From NCBI GenBank assembly GCA_016717205.1, contig JADKGC010000002.1:1054001-1118000 (forward strand): a stretch of DNA of 64,000 nucleotides. The letters are read 5' to 3'. Source of the stretch: Candidatus Flexifilum breve. GTDB taxonomy: Bacteria > Chloroflexota > Anaerolineae > Aggregatilineales > Phototrophicaceae. The translations under genes and the position numbers were made by a program. Shown piece by piece: positions 51,318 through 59,458 of this stretch. Below the pieces are notes generated by a model. The model did not search any database and was not told the DNA's origin. It was given only the letters and a program-made list of their open reading frames with translations. Each line of letters starts with the position of its first letter. Positions within the stretch are counted from its first letter, which is position 1.

Positions 51318-51432
51318 TCAGGACTCAACGCAAAGACGCCAGGTCGCCAAGTAGGGACGAGGCATGCCTCGTCCTCTGAATAAATCCCTTTGCGCCTTTC
51401 CGTCTTGGCGTTTCTTTTTGCTTTCCTTTCTT
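51318..51432. repeat. Family C repeat with inserted palindrome
   Basis: A family C arm (GGACTCAACGCAAAGACGCC) is followed by GTAG and GGACGAGGCATGCCTCGTCC (51355-51374), then the opposite arm CTTTGCGCCTTTCCGTCTTG. The palindrome appears to sit inside the older repeat. Confidence 0.75.
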
Positions 51433-51443
51433 TTTTTTCCTCT

Positions 51444-52751
51444 TTACCACCCACGCTTCAGCCGCACTGGCTTGCTGATCGGCGGGTTGGCGATCAGCAG
51501 ATCGTGCAGCGCCCACACCAGCGCGTCGACGCGATCCGGCGATTTGCCCGCGTCCGCCGTCCAGCGGCACATCTGATCTTCGAGCGCATCGAAGCGCCCC
51601 ACGTGATGCACCTTGCCCTGCTCGTACAGCGCGGCGATCGGTTCGGCGCGCAGCACCTTGCCGCGACTCGCCCGCACCGCCGTGATCGGCACGCTCGCAT
51701 CCACCGTGCGGATCGTGTGCTCGACCAGTTCGCCGCCGTTGTTGACCTCCACGACGATCTGTTCTGCCGCGTGCTGCTGAGATGCCGCGACTGCCGCCCG
51801 CGCCCACCGTTCCGGCGACGCCTTGAGCGAATGATCGCCGAGCACGTAGCCATGCACTTCCCCGTCGATCAGCGCCGCGCCCGCCGCCACGATCCCCGTC
51901 TCATCCGACCCTTTGCCCGCCGTCACCGCCGGATCGACCGCCACGACCACGCGCAGCAGTTTGGGCGCAGATTGCACCCGCGCCGCATCGATCCAAGCGG
52001 CCTGCCACAGCGCGCCCGGTACATCGTCGAGCACCTCGCCCTCGATCTCCTGCCGTCCGAGCCGCGTCCCCGCGTAGCGGCTGAGGATTGCCTCTAAAAA
52101 CGCCGGGGCGAGATGCGCCGCATTCTCATACGTCGATCCGCGTGTGATCACGCATGTCGGATCGGCCAGCAGCTTCTGGATCAGCGGCACGGGGCGCGGC
52201 GTCGTTGCAATGACGATGCGCGGATCCACGCCCAGACGCACACCCAGCAGCAGATTGTCGAACGCCGCCGCGAAGCGCCACGCCGCCAGCTCATCGCAGA
52301 TCGCCCAATGGAACTGCGGCCCGCGCAGGCGATTCGGTTCATCCGCGCTGAAGTGCGTCGCGATGCTGCCGTTCGGGAACTCCAGCCGCCGCCGCGAGGG
52401 GCTGTACTTCGGCTGGAAGTCGGGCGGCGCGCTGTTCAGAATGCCGCTCTCGCCTTCGATCAGCACGTCACGCGCATCTGCCGCCGTCGCCGCGACCAGT
52501 GCCCCGCGCGATTTGGGATAGCGCCGTGCCTGTTCCAGCGCCCACTCGGTGATAGCCCGCGTTTTCCCGAAGCCGCGCCCCGCGAGGATCAGCCAGATGC
52601 GCCAATCCCCGTCCGGTGGCAGTTGATCGCGCCGCGCGACGCTCCGCCAATCCTTTCCCGCCGACCGCACCGCGAGTTCGCGCGCCTTCTGCAAGCGGTA
52701 CAGATACCCACGCTCGTTCAGATACTCGGGCAGTTCGTGTTTCTTGGTCAT
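51444..52751 (-). CDS. Terminase large subunit
   Basis: Packaging motor of 435 residues. Walker A is LAGRGFGKTR, Walker B is WAICDELAAW, and the RuvC-like nuclease shows VAVDPAVTAGKGSDETGIVA and the closing DRVDALVWALHDL. The segment RYAGTRLGRQEIEGEVLDDV and the GSDxxGIV motif match the COG5323 terminase group, to which RcGTA terminases belong as I recall it; phages share the family too. A headful mode is possible but not shown. It is followed by the portal after a repeat-filled gap of 140 bp. Confidence 0.92.
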   Translation of the reverse strand: MTKKHELPEYLNERGYLYRLQKARELAVRSAGKDWRSVARRDQLPPDGDWRIWLILAGRGFGKTRAITEWALEQARRYPKSRGALVAATAADARDVLIEGESGILNSAPPDFQPKYSPSRRRLEFPNGSIATHFSADEPNRLRGPQFHWAICDELAAWRFAAAFDNLLLGVRLGVDPRIVIATTPRPVPLIQKLLADPTCVITRGSTYENAAHLAPAFLEAILSRYAGTRLGRQEIEGEVLDDVPGALWQAAWIDAARVQSAPKLLRVVVAVDPAVTAGKGSDETGIVAAGAALIDGEVHGYVLGDHSLKASPERWARAAVAASQQHAAEQIVVEVNNGGELVEHTIRTVDASVPITAVRASRGKVLRAEPIAALYEQGKVHHVGRFDALEDQMCRWTADAGKSPDRVDALVWALHDLLIANPPISKPVRLKRGW

Positions 52752-52792
52752 CCATCTGCGACCCCTCGACTTACCCTTGCTGTTGTTTCAAC

Positions 52793-52917
52793 CTCACACC
52801 TAGCCTCTCTCCACCGGAAGAGGGGGAATCTTTCTCCCCTCCCTGAATTCGGCGGCGGGTTTTGGCGAGTCTGCTTTTCACCCCCTCGCCTTTAGGAGAG
52901 GGGGACGGGGGGTGAGG
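52793..52917. repeat. GGAGAGGG repeat pair ending at terminase small stop
   Basis: CCTCTCTCCACCGGAAGAGG and CTCGCCTTTAGGAGAGGGGG, finishing with GGGGTGAGGT, where the TAA stop codon of the small subunit starts on the minus strand. Confidence 0.75.
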
Positions 52918-53364
52918 TTAGTCATCCGTCCTCTGCGCTGCGTCTTTCCCAATCTCCTGATACCCCGCCTGCTCGAACAACTCCGCCGCCAGCGACTCGT
53001 CGAACGCGCTGACCAGCGCCTCATACGTCACGCGCCCCGCCTTGATGTCCTCGACCGCCTTTGCCCGCCAGTCTTCCGTCTGCACGCGATCCACGAACAG
53101 GCGGTAATGCCGCCCCAACTGGATCAGCGCGGACTGCGCGTCGTACAAATCCACCTCGACGCTCTTTTCCCCGATTCGCACCCGCCGCAGCAGATGCAGG
53201 CGGTTCGACCGTTCCGCCTTCTGCAAATCAATCCGCGCCGCGCCGTCGTCTTCGATGCTCAGGAAGTCACTCATGCTCCCCCGGGCGTGATCGCTCAACC
53301 GGGCGATCACTTCGCCGGGGCTCATCCGCCGCCGTTCGATCTGCCGCTCTGTGAGTTTGCGCAC
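52918..53364 (-). CDS. Terminase small subunit-like protein
   Basis: A 148-residue protein directly before the large subunit. GTG start with a strong AGGAGG. Residues 1-60 (RKLTERQIERRRMSPGEVIA, LSDHARGSMSDFLSIE) and DAQSALIQLGRHYRLFVDRV are typical of Terminase_2/P27-like small subunits, which select DNA for packaging. The first 25 residues are basic. An alternative ATG is not needed. Confidence 0.8.
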   Translation of the reverse strand: MRKLTERQIERRRMSPGEVIARLSDHARGSMSDFLSIEDDGAARIDLQKAERSNRLHLLRRVRIGEKSVEVDLYDAQSALIQLGRHYRLFVDRVQTEDWRAKAVEDIKAGRVTYEALVSAFDESLAAELFEQAGYQEIGKDAAQRTDD

Positions 53365-53454
53365 CCTCGACCTCCTCTAAACACAACGGGCGACTCCCAC
53401 CACGTCGCCCGTTCGCATCATTTTGCCTATCGAGACTGCCCCCTCGTCGATTCT

Positions 53455-53502
53455 GCCGTCTCCCCTCCCTGAATTCGGGGAGGGGCTGGGGGTGGGGTCA
53501 GA
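53455..53502. repeat. GGAGGGG repeat module
   Basis: CCGTCTCCCCTCCCTGAATTC, completed by GGGGAGGGGCTGGGGGTGGG. It lies between the small terminase and the small upstream gene. Confidence 0.75.
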
Positions 53503-53577
53503 ATTAGAACTTCCGTTCGCATTACCATCATACCACCACCGTGGATCTGTCAAGCATTTTCGTCCATGCGGACGAAA

Positions 53578-53895
53578 TCACTCGCGCAGTGGACGTTGGC
53601 GCACGCGTGGACGCAGACAGCGTCGCTGCCCACGCACTCGCCGCACGTAGATCTGCTCCCGCGCGTCGTAGAACACGCGCCATAGCGCCTCTTCTTCCAC
53701 TTCGCTGCGATACGGCGGCGCGAAGTGCCACAGCGCGTCGTCTTCTGCCCACCAGCATGAGCGCGGCTCGGCGTTCTGCTGCTGAGCCCGCGCATTGACC
53801 ACCTGATACGCGGTCGCCCCTTCGACCGGATCAACCCCTGCTTGTGCACACCGTTCGCGCCACGCGCGCTTAAATGCCTTGAGATCGAATGCCAT
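53578..53895 (-). CDS. Small hypothetical protein at the head of the phage-like cluster
   Basis: About 105 residues, no family recognised. ATG 53895 follows GGGGGCC (an ATG one codon earlier is possible). Content: AFDLKAFKRAWRERCAQAGV, EPRSCWWAEDDALWHFAPPY, then VEEEALWRVFYDAREQIYVR and an Arg-rich tail. First gene of the co-directional block; could be regulatory or packaging-related. Real coding is likely but not certain. Confidence 0.5.
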   Translation of the reverse strand: MAFDLKAFKRAWRERCAQAGVDPVEGATAYQVVNARAQQQNAEPRSCWWAEDDALWHFAPPYRSEVEEEALWRVFYDAREQIYVRRVRGQRRCLRPRVRQRPLRE

Positions 53896-53898
53896 CAT

Positions 53899-54437
53899 TG
53901 GCCCCCATGTAACAACATTCCAACATTGACAGGTTTAACAGTATACCGGAAATTACGAACATGTGAGCTAATTTTGAGTTAGAAATCCGAAATGTAAAGT
54001 TTTTTGGACTCTTTGATTGAATTTGTGATAACCGTGTGGGAATCGCGGTTTTATCCCAAAATAATCCCAATATCGCAACTTATTGGGATATCACGCTCGG
54101 AATCCTGCGAAATGATCGCCCAGGAGGTATTTGTGCTCTCGCCCCCTCTCCTCTTTTCTTCACGGCAGGACAGTTCTAATATTTCGAGACTGTCTTACCT
54201 TAAGCGACACCGTGTAGGGACGGCCTTCTGGCCGTCCGCTGACCACGGACGCGCATAAGCGCGTCCCAATTCTTAAAAGTGTCCTGTCCTCAACCTCTTT
54301 TCGGAGAGGGGGTTGGGGGGTGAGGTCGTTTGTGCGGTGCGTGTGGTTAAGTTGGCTACATTTGGTCTATTGGTGTGGCGCGCACCCGGGCATAGAATGA
54401 AACCGTTTTCTGCACGCACATCTCATCTTGGGGATTA
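53899..54437. other. AT-rich putative control region, then repeats
   Basis: 53899-54150 is AT-rich and probably promotes the minus-strand cluster; a TATACT-like -10 is visible near 53940 but no fitting -35 was found. 54155-54340 carries a GTAGGGACGGCC palindrome, a TTAAAAGTGTCCTGTCCTCA end also seen at 20770, and a GGAGAGGG module. No gene is seen. Confidence 0.5.
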
Positions 54438-55385
54438 ATGACTACCACCTCTGCGCCCAACCGTTGGCTGATTCTCGCGTCCTTCGCGTTGGTTTATCTC
54501 ATCTGGGGTTCCAGCTATATCGGCATCCGCTTCGCCATCGAAACCATTCCGCCGTTCCTCATGACCGGTGTCCGCTTTCTCATCGCCGGTGGCATCCTAC
54601 TGGCGATTGGCCTCGCGCGCGGCGGATCGCTCCGCGGTTTCGTTTATTGGCGGTCGGCGACGATCGCCAGCGCGCTGATGTTCCTGTTCAACAACAGCAT
54701 GATCGTGTGGGCGCAGGCGCACGGCCTGCCGAGCGGCGTCAATGCCGTGCTGCTGGCGACCATGCCCATGTGGATGGCCGCGTTTAGCTGGGTACGTGGC
54801 ACGCGCCCCACGCTGGTCACCGTGTTCGGCCTGCTGATCGGGTTTGTCGGCGTGCTGCTGCTGGTCAACCCGGGGAATATTGCCGTGGCGAACCTCAACC
54901 CCCTCGCGCCGATCATGTCGGTGCTGGCGGCGGGCGCGTGGGCCGCGGGCGCGCTCTACGCGCGGACGGCGACGCTGCCCGAAAACGGCTTCATCTCGAC
55001 CGGCATGCAGCTGCTCACCGGCGGCGTGATGATCATGGGCCTGAGCATCTTCACGGGTGACGCGGCCACGCTCAACCTCGCGCAGATTTCGCTGACGTCG
55101 GTCGTGGCGATGGCGCACCTGACGATCATGTCGTCAGTCGTCACCTTCACGGCGTTCGGCTACCTGATGAAGCATGTCGCCCCGGCCAAAGTCACCACCT
55201 ACGCCTATGTCAACCCGATCATCGCCATGTTCCTCGGTTGGGCGCTGGCCAACGAGCCGATCACGGCGATCAAGATCATCGCCGCCGCGATCATCCTGTC
55301 CGGCGTCGTGCTAATCACCGCCTACGGGTCGCGCAAGCTCGCCTTCCGTCGCGAACAGCCCGAAGCCGCCGTCGAACCCATCTAA
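54438..55385 (+). CDS. EamA/DMT family transporter
   Basis: A 315-residue ten-helix drug/metabolite transporter with two EamA repeats. The first begins LILASFALVYLIWGSSYIGI with the RFLIAGGIL segment; the second starts at IMSVLAAGAWAAGALYARTA and ends GWALANEPITAIKIIAAAII. It probably exports amino acids or other small metabolites. The ATG follows GGGGATTA. It stands alone ahead of the restriction-modification locus. Confidence 0.92.
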   Translation: MTTTSAPNRWLILASFALVYLIWGSSYIGIRFAIETIPPFLMTGVRFLIAGGILLAIGLARGGSLRGFVYWRSATIASALMFLFNNSMIVWAQAHGLPSGVNAVLLATMPMWMAAFSWVRGTRPTLVTVFGLLIGFVGVLLLVNPGNIAVANLNPLAPIMSVLAAGAWAAGALYARTATLPENGFISTGMQLLTGGVMIMGLSIFTGDAATLNLAQISLTSVVAMAHLTIMSSVVTFTAFGYLMKHVAPAKVTTYAYVNPIIAMFLGWALANEPITAIKIIAAAIILSGVVLITAYGSRKLAFRREQPEAAVEPI

Positions 55386-55427
55386 CGCCGTTCAAATCCC
55401 CTCTCCTTTATGAGAGGGATTTAAGGC

Positions 55428-55605
55428 TTGTCCGGTATTGATTGAAGGTTTTCTATACTTCAACAAGAGTGACGGCGGTTCACCCCTCACCCCAACCCCT
55501 CTCCCACGCAAGCGGGGAGAGGGGCGAAAACGGTCTTGTCTGTCTCCCCTCCCTGAATTCGGGGAGGGGTCGGGGGTGGGGTAAGATCCTCTGAGTACCG
55601 CACAA
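55428..55605. mobile_element. 178-bp inverted-repeat element, left flank of the R-M locus
   Basis: Ends TTGTCCGGTA (55428-55437) and TACCGCACAA (55596-55605). Inside: GGTTTTCTATACTTCAA, a CCCTCACCCC/GGAGAGGGG stem and a CCCTCCCTGAATTCGGGGAG stem. The copy at 59459-59637 is nearly identical over its whole length and inverted. The two lie on either side of 55692-59427. Confidence 0.85.
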
Positions 55606-55691
55606 CGCTATTGAGGGGTGAGGTTCGCTTTTAGGCGGAGGCGAAATGTGCGTTATACTAATAGTCACCTTAGCGCACAGAGGATCGCCGG

Positions 55692-58600
55692 ATGTCCGCC
55701 AAAACGACCGCCACCATCAAGCAGTTTTACGAGAAGCGCAAGCAGTTGGAAGCGCAGGGCGTCAAGAATGAGCTGTCCGTGCGCGAGGCCTTCAAAGAAC
55801 TGCTGGCGACCGCCGCCGAGTCGAAGAAGTGGACGCTCGTCGTGGAACAGCGCGTCGCGGGCACGCGCAACATCCCCGACGGCACCCTGCGCGACGGCAT
55901 GACCATCCCGCGCGGCTACTGGGAGGCGAAAGACTCCGCTGACGACCTCGAAGCCGAGATCGCCCGCAAGTTGGGCAAGGGCTACCCCGCCAGCAACATC
56001 ATCTTTGAGAACAGCCAGCGCGCCGTGCTGATCCAGAGCGGGCAGCGCGCCGGGGAATTTGACCTCGAACGCCCCGACGACGTGCACACGCTGCTCGACC
56101 GCTTTCTGGGCTACACCGAGCCGAACATCGTCGGCTTTGAGGCGGCGGTCGAGAAGTTCCGGCAGGATACGCCCCGGCTGGCCGAGGGGCTGCGCGAGTT
56201 GATCCGCACCGCGCACAAGACCAACCGCGCCTTCATCACCGCCTATGCGACGTTTTACGCGCTGTGCCAGACGGCGCTCAACCCCAACCTGAGCAAAGAC
56301 GCGGTCGACGAAATGTTGATTCAGCATTTGCTGACCGAACGGCTGATGCGCACCGTCTTTGACAACCCCGACTTCGCCTACAACAACGCCATCGCCCGCG
56401 AGATCGAAACGGTGATCCGCGCGCTGGCGAGCAAATCCTTCTCGCGCGAACAGTTCATCGGCCAGTTGACGTATTTCTACGAGGCGATTGAAGCCGCCGC
56501 GCACACTTTACGCGGCTTTTCCGAAAAACAAGCGTTCATTAATACGGTTTACGAACGATTTTTCCAGGGCTTTGCCGTGAAAGTGGCCGACACGCACGGC
56601 ATTGTTTACACCCCGCAGCCGATTGTCGATTTTATGTGCGCGGCGGTGGAAGAAGTGCTGCGCGACGAGTTCAACCTGTCGCTGGCGGATGACGGCGTGT
56701 GCATCATCGACCCGTGCACGGGGACGGGCAATTTCATCGTCAACCTGCTGCGCCGCATCCACCGCGCCGACCCCGCGCGGCTGGAGACCGTCTACCGGGA
56801 GCGCTTGTTCGCCAATGAAGTCATGCTCATGCCCTACTACATCGCCGCGCTGAACATTGAGCACGAATACCTGGCGCTGACCGGGAACTACGCGCCGTTT
56901 GAGGGCTTGTGCTTTGTGGACACGCTTGACTTGGCCGAGGGCGCGCAGCTGCGGCTGGACTTTATGACCGAGAAGAACACCGAGCGCGTGCAGCGCCAGA
57001 AGGCCGCGCCGATCACGGTCATCATCGGCAACCCGCCGTACAACGTGGGGCAGTTGAACGAGAACGACAACAACAAGAACCGCAAATACGAGGTGATTGA
57101 TAAACGACTGCGCGACACGTACAGCCGTGACTCGAAAGCCTCTAGCAAAAGCAAACTCAATGACCCCTATGTGAAGTTTTTCCGGTGGGCGGCGGATCGC
57201 TTACAGGGGCGTGATGGCGTGGTGTGCTATGTGAGCAATAACGGCTTTGTCGATGGTGTTGCTTTTGATGGTTTTCGCAAACATCTCTTACAAGATTTCT
57301 CGTGCGTTTACCACCTTGATCTGAAAGGGGATGCCCATTCTAATGGAGAAACCCGTCGAAGAGAGGGTGGCAATGTATTCCACAACATGATTCGCGTCGG
57401 CGTTGGTATTACTGTAGCTGTTCGGTCCTCAAAACATAAGAAACATGTTTTACGTTTTTACTCTGTTCCCGATTATTGGCGGGCTGAGCAAAAACTGGCT
57501 TATTTACGAGAACATGTTGAATATGATGGTACGCATAATGCGCTGAACAATGTCAGTTGGGAAACGCCTACACCCGGCAAAAATGAGACATGGCGTGTTG
57601 CTGAAAACAGCGACACCTTTAATCTCTATATACCTCTGGGCGACAAGGAAACGAAAAGAGCTAGAGGGCGTGAACCACAAACACTATTCAAAACCTATTC
57701 TTTAGGTTTAAACACAAATCGTGATCAGTGGGCATATGATTTTGATCGCGACAACTTGATACAAAAAATCCAATCAATGATCGAAACCTACAACGCGGAA
57801 CTAGATCGTTGGCGTCGTGCAAAGAAGCCTACGAATATTGACGCTTTTGTTACTGTCGATGAGCGCAGAATCAAATGGAGTAGCAGGCTCAAAGAAACGT
57901 TGAAGCGTGAGCAATATGCTGATTTCGAAACAGCAAAATTGCGATCTGCTCTGTATCGTCCGTACACAGCACAACATGTTTTCTTTGACACGATCTTGAA
58001 TCATCGGCGGGGAGTTTTACCGAGTATATTTCCTCTATCAACAAGTGAAAACGTGGTAATTATCGTTGGCGGGTATGGGCGCAAGGATTTCTCAGTTCTG
58101 ATTTCGTCCTCAATTCCTGACCTAAATTTCTATGCTGATCCAGCGCAGTGTTTCCCGTTCTACGTGTACGACGAGGATGGGACGAACCGCCGCGAGAACA
58201 TCACCGATTGGGCGCTGGCGCAGTTCCACGCGCACTACGCCGACGACACGATCACCAAGTGGGACATCTTCTACTACGTCTACGGGCTGCTGCATCACCC
58301 CGGCTACCGTCAGCGCTACGCCGACAACCTCAAGCGGGAACTGCCGCGCCTCCCCTTCGCGCCCAATCAAGCGCGAACCTCACCCCCGGCCCCTCTCCTA
58401 GAGGCGAGGGGAGCAGAGTCGGCAAGTCCCTCTCCTTTAGGAGAGGGATTTAGGGTGAGGTTGGATCAAACTGAATCCGGCTTCTGGACGTTCGCGCAGG
58501 CGGGGCGCGTCCTAGCGGATCTGCATTTGCATTACGAAACGGTCGCACCCTACGCGCTGGAGTACCAGTGGGCGAAGAACAAGCCGATCAGCTACCGCGT

Positions 58601-58892
58601 TGAGAAGATGCGCCTCACCAAAGACAAAACCGCGCTGGTGGTCAACCCGGCGCTCACGCTGGCGGGCATCCCGGCGGCGGCCTTCGACTACAAGCTCGGC
58701 AATCGTTCCGCGCTCGATTGGGTGATCGACCAGTATCAGGTCAAAACGGACGTGCGCAGCGGCATCACGTCCGATCCGAATCGCTACAGCGACGATGAGA
58801 AGTACATTGTGGAGTTGGTGGGGCGGGTGGTGGCGGTCAGCGTGGCGACCGCGCATCTGGTGGCGGAACTCAGCGCGTATTCGTTTAGCTAA
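55692..58892 (+). CDS. Type ISP-like restriction-modification protein (nuclease-methylase, no helicase seen)
   Basis: A 1066-residue single-chain enzyme. Residues about 10-130 resemble the Mrr-like nuclease of type ISP enzymes (VREAFKELLATAAESKKW, a PDGTLRDG aspartate and GYWEAKDS). Residues about 310-460 are the N6-adenine methylase: GIVYTPQPIVDFM, motif I DPCTGTGNF, motif IV NPPYN. The target-recognition region follows. LlaBIII-type enzymes are about 1,570 residues with a RecA-like helicase between nuclease and methylase; no Walker or DEAH motif is seen here. About 57230-58140 is AT-rich. At 58376-58462 an 87-bp repeat is inserted in frame. AGAGGATCGCC precedes the ATG. Confidence 0.85.
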   Translation: MSAKTTATIKQFYEKRKQLEAQGVKNELSVREAFKELLATAAESKKWTLVVEQRVAGTRNIPDGTLRDGMTIPRGYWEAKDSADDLEAEIARKLGKGYPASNIIFENSQRAVLIQSGQRAGEFDLERPDDVHTLLDRFLGYTEPNIVGFEAAVEKFRQDTPRLAEGLRELIRTAHKTNRAFITAYATFYALCQTALNPNLSKDAVDEMLIQHLLTERLMRTVFDNPDFAYNNAIAREIETVIRALASKSFSREQFIGQLTYFYEAIEAAAHTLRGFSEKQAFINTVYERFFQGFAVKVADTHGIVYTPQPIVDFMCAAVEEVLRDEFNLSLADDGVCIIDPCTGTGNFIVNLLRRIHRADPARLETVYRERLFANEVMLMPYYIAALNIEHEYLALTGNYAPFEGLCFVDTLDLAEGAQLRLDFMTEKNTERVQRQKAAPITVIIGNPPYNVGQLNENDNNKNRKYEVIDKRLRDTYSRDSKASSKSKLNDPYVKFFRWAADRLQGRDGVVCYVSNNGFVDGVAFDGFRKHLLQDFSCVYHLDLKGDAHSNGETRRREGGNVFHNMIRVGVGITVAVRSSKHKKHVLRFYSVPDYWRAEQKLAYLREHVEYDGTHNALNNVSWETPTPGKNETWRVAENSDTFNLYIPLGDKETKRARGREPQTLFKTYSLGLNTNRDQWAYDFDRDNLIQKIQSMIETYNAELDRWRRAKKPTNIDAFVTVDERRIKWSSRLKETLKREQYADFETAKLRSALYRPYTAQHVFFDTILNHRRGVLPSIFPLSTSENVVIIVGGYGRKDFSVLISSSIPDLNFYADPAQCFPFYVYDEDGTNRRENITDWALAQFHAHYADDTITKWDIFYYVYGLLHHPGYRQRYADNLKRELPRLPFAPNQARTSPPAPLLEARGAESASPSPLGEGFRVRLDQTESGFWTFAQAGRVLADLHLHYETVAPYALEYQWAKNKPISYRVEKMRLTKDKTALVVNPALTLAGIPAAAFDYKLGNRSALDWVIDQYQVKTDVRSGITSDPNRYSDDEKYIVELVGRVVAVSVATAHLVAELSAYSFS
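58376..58462 (+). repeat. Palindromic repeat inserted in frame in the R-M gene
   Basis: 87 bp (29 codons) from AACCTCACCC to GGGTGAGGTT, containing CTCTCCTAGAGGCGAGGGGA and CTCTCCTTTAGGAGAGGGAT. A closely related 79-bp copy lies just beyond the stop (58898-58976). It adds a Pro/Ser/Gly/Arg-rich stretch between FAPNQAR and DQTESGFW. Confidence 0.9.
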
Positions 58893-58897
58893 AAACA

Positions 58898-58976
58898 AAC
58901 CTCACCCCCCGCCCCTCTCCTAAAGGCGAGGGGAGTCAAGTCCCTCTCCTTTAGGAGAGGGATTTAGGGTGAGGTT
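58898..58976. repeat. Palindromic repeat just after the R-M stop codon
   Basis: 79-bp AACCTCACCC...GGGTGAGGTT module with the same two stems as the in-gene copy. A partial end (TTTAGGGTGAGGTTG) is repeated directly after it. Confidence 0.85.
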
Positions 58977-59037
58977 GATCTTTAGGGTGAGGTTGGTTTT
59001 CAGCGCTATACTGAGATTGACGTAGAGGATAATTCTC

Positions 59038-59427
59038 ATGCCTGACGATCTGCCGAGCAATGCCACCACCTCCCGCGATCACTGGGACAAGCTCAAGCCG
59101 CTGGCACGCGAGATGCGCCATGTCCCCACGCCCGCCGAAGATCAGCTCTGGCAAGCCATTCGCAACCGCCGCTTGAACGGCGCGAAATTTCGCCGTCAGC
59201 ACGCGATTGACGCCTTCATTGTCGATTTTGTGTGCATCGAACAGCAGTTGATCATCGAAGTGGACGGAACGATCCACGAGGAGGCGGATCAGCAGTTGTA
59301 CGACGCCGAACGGCAAGCGCGGCTCGAAGGGTTAGGTTTTCGCATGCTGCGCTTCACGAACGGGGATGTCGTGCGGTCGCTGCCCGGTGTGCTCGAAGTG
59401 ATTGGCGCGGCACTGGCCTCACCCTAA
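59038..59427 (+). CDS. DUF559 protein (Vsr/endonuclease-fold)
   Basis: A 129-residue DUF559 protein, PD-(D/E)xK nuclease-like. Core: TPAEDQLWQAIRNRRLNGAK, FRRQHAIDAFIVDFVCIEQQ, LIIEVDGTIHEE and LGFRMLRFTNGDVV. The D-FIVDFVC and IIEVDG elements are the expected active-site strands. AGAGGATAATTCTC precedes the ATG. It follows the R-M gene on the same strand; DUF559 genes are often beside methylases. The last codons (GCC TCA CCC TAA) lie in a repeat, which supplies the stop. Confidence 0.85.
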   Translation: MPDDLPSNATTSRDHWDKLKPLAREMRHVPTPAEDQLWQAIRNRRLNGAKFRRQHAIDAFIVDFVCIEQQLIIEVDGTIHEEADQQLYDAERQARLEGLGFRMLRFTNGDVVRSLPGVLEVIGAALASP

Positions 59428-59458
59428 ATCCCTCGCCTTTAGGAGAGGGATTTAAGGG

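Larger units (their letters stand above)
37222..53898 (-). mobile_element. Compact tailed-phage-like structural cluster (gene transfer agent or domesticated prophage candidate)
   Basis: A co-directional block in canonical head-to-tail order: a small upstream gene, terminase small and large, portal, protease, capsid, connector, terminator, tube, chaperones, tape measure, distal tail, TIR gene, hub-like protein, fibre. No integrase, excisionase, repressor, replication, holin or endolysin is visible, and no attachment-site pair or tRNA at the ends. Base composition matches the host, and host-type repeats sit in nearly every gap. Gene set and size (about 16.7 kb) recall RcGTA-type gene transfer agents. 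Capability to form particles is not shown. Confidence 0.7.

Noticed and set aside
54004..54258. An 84-codon plus-strand frame in the gap before the EamA gene
   Set aside because: It has no ribosome binding site, ends in repeat DNA, and has no recognisable content.
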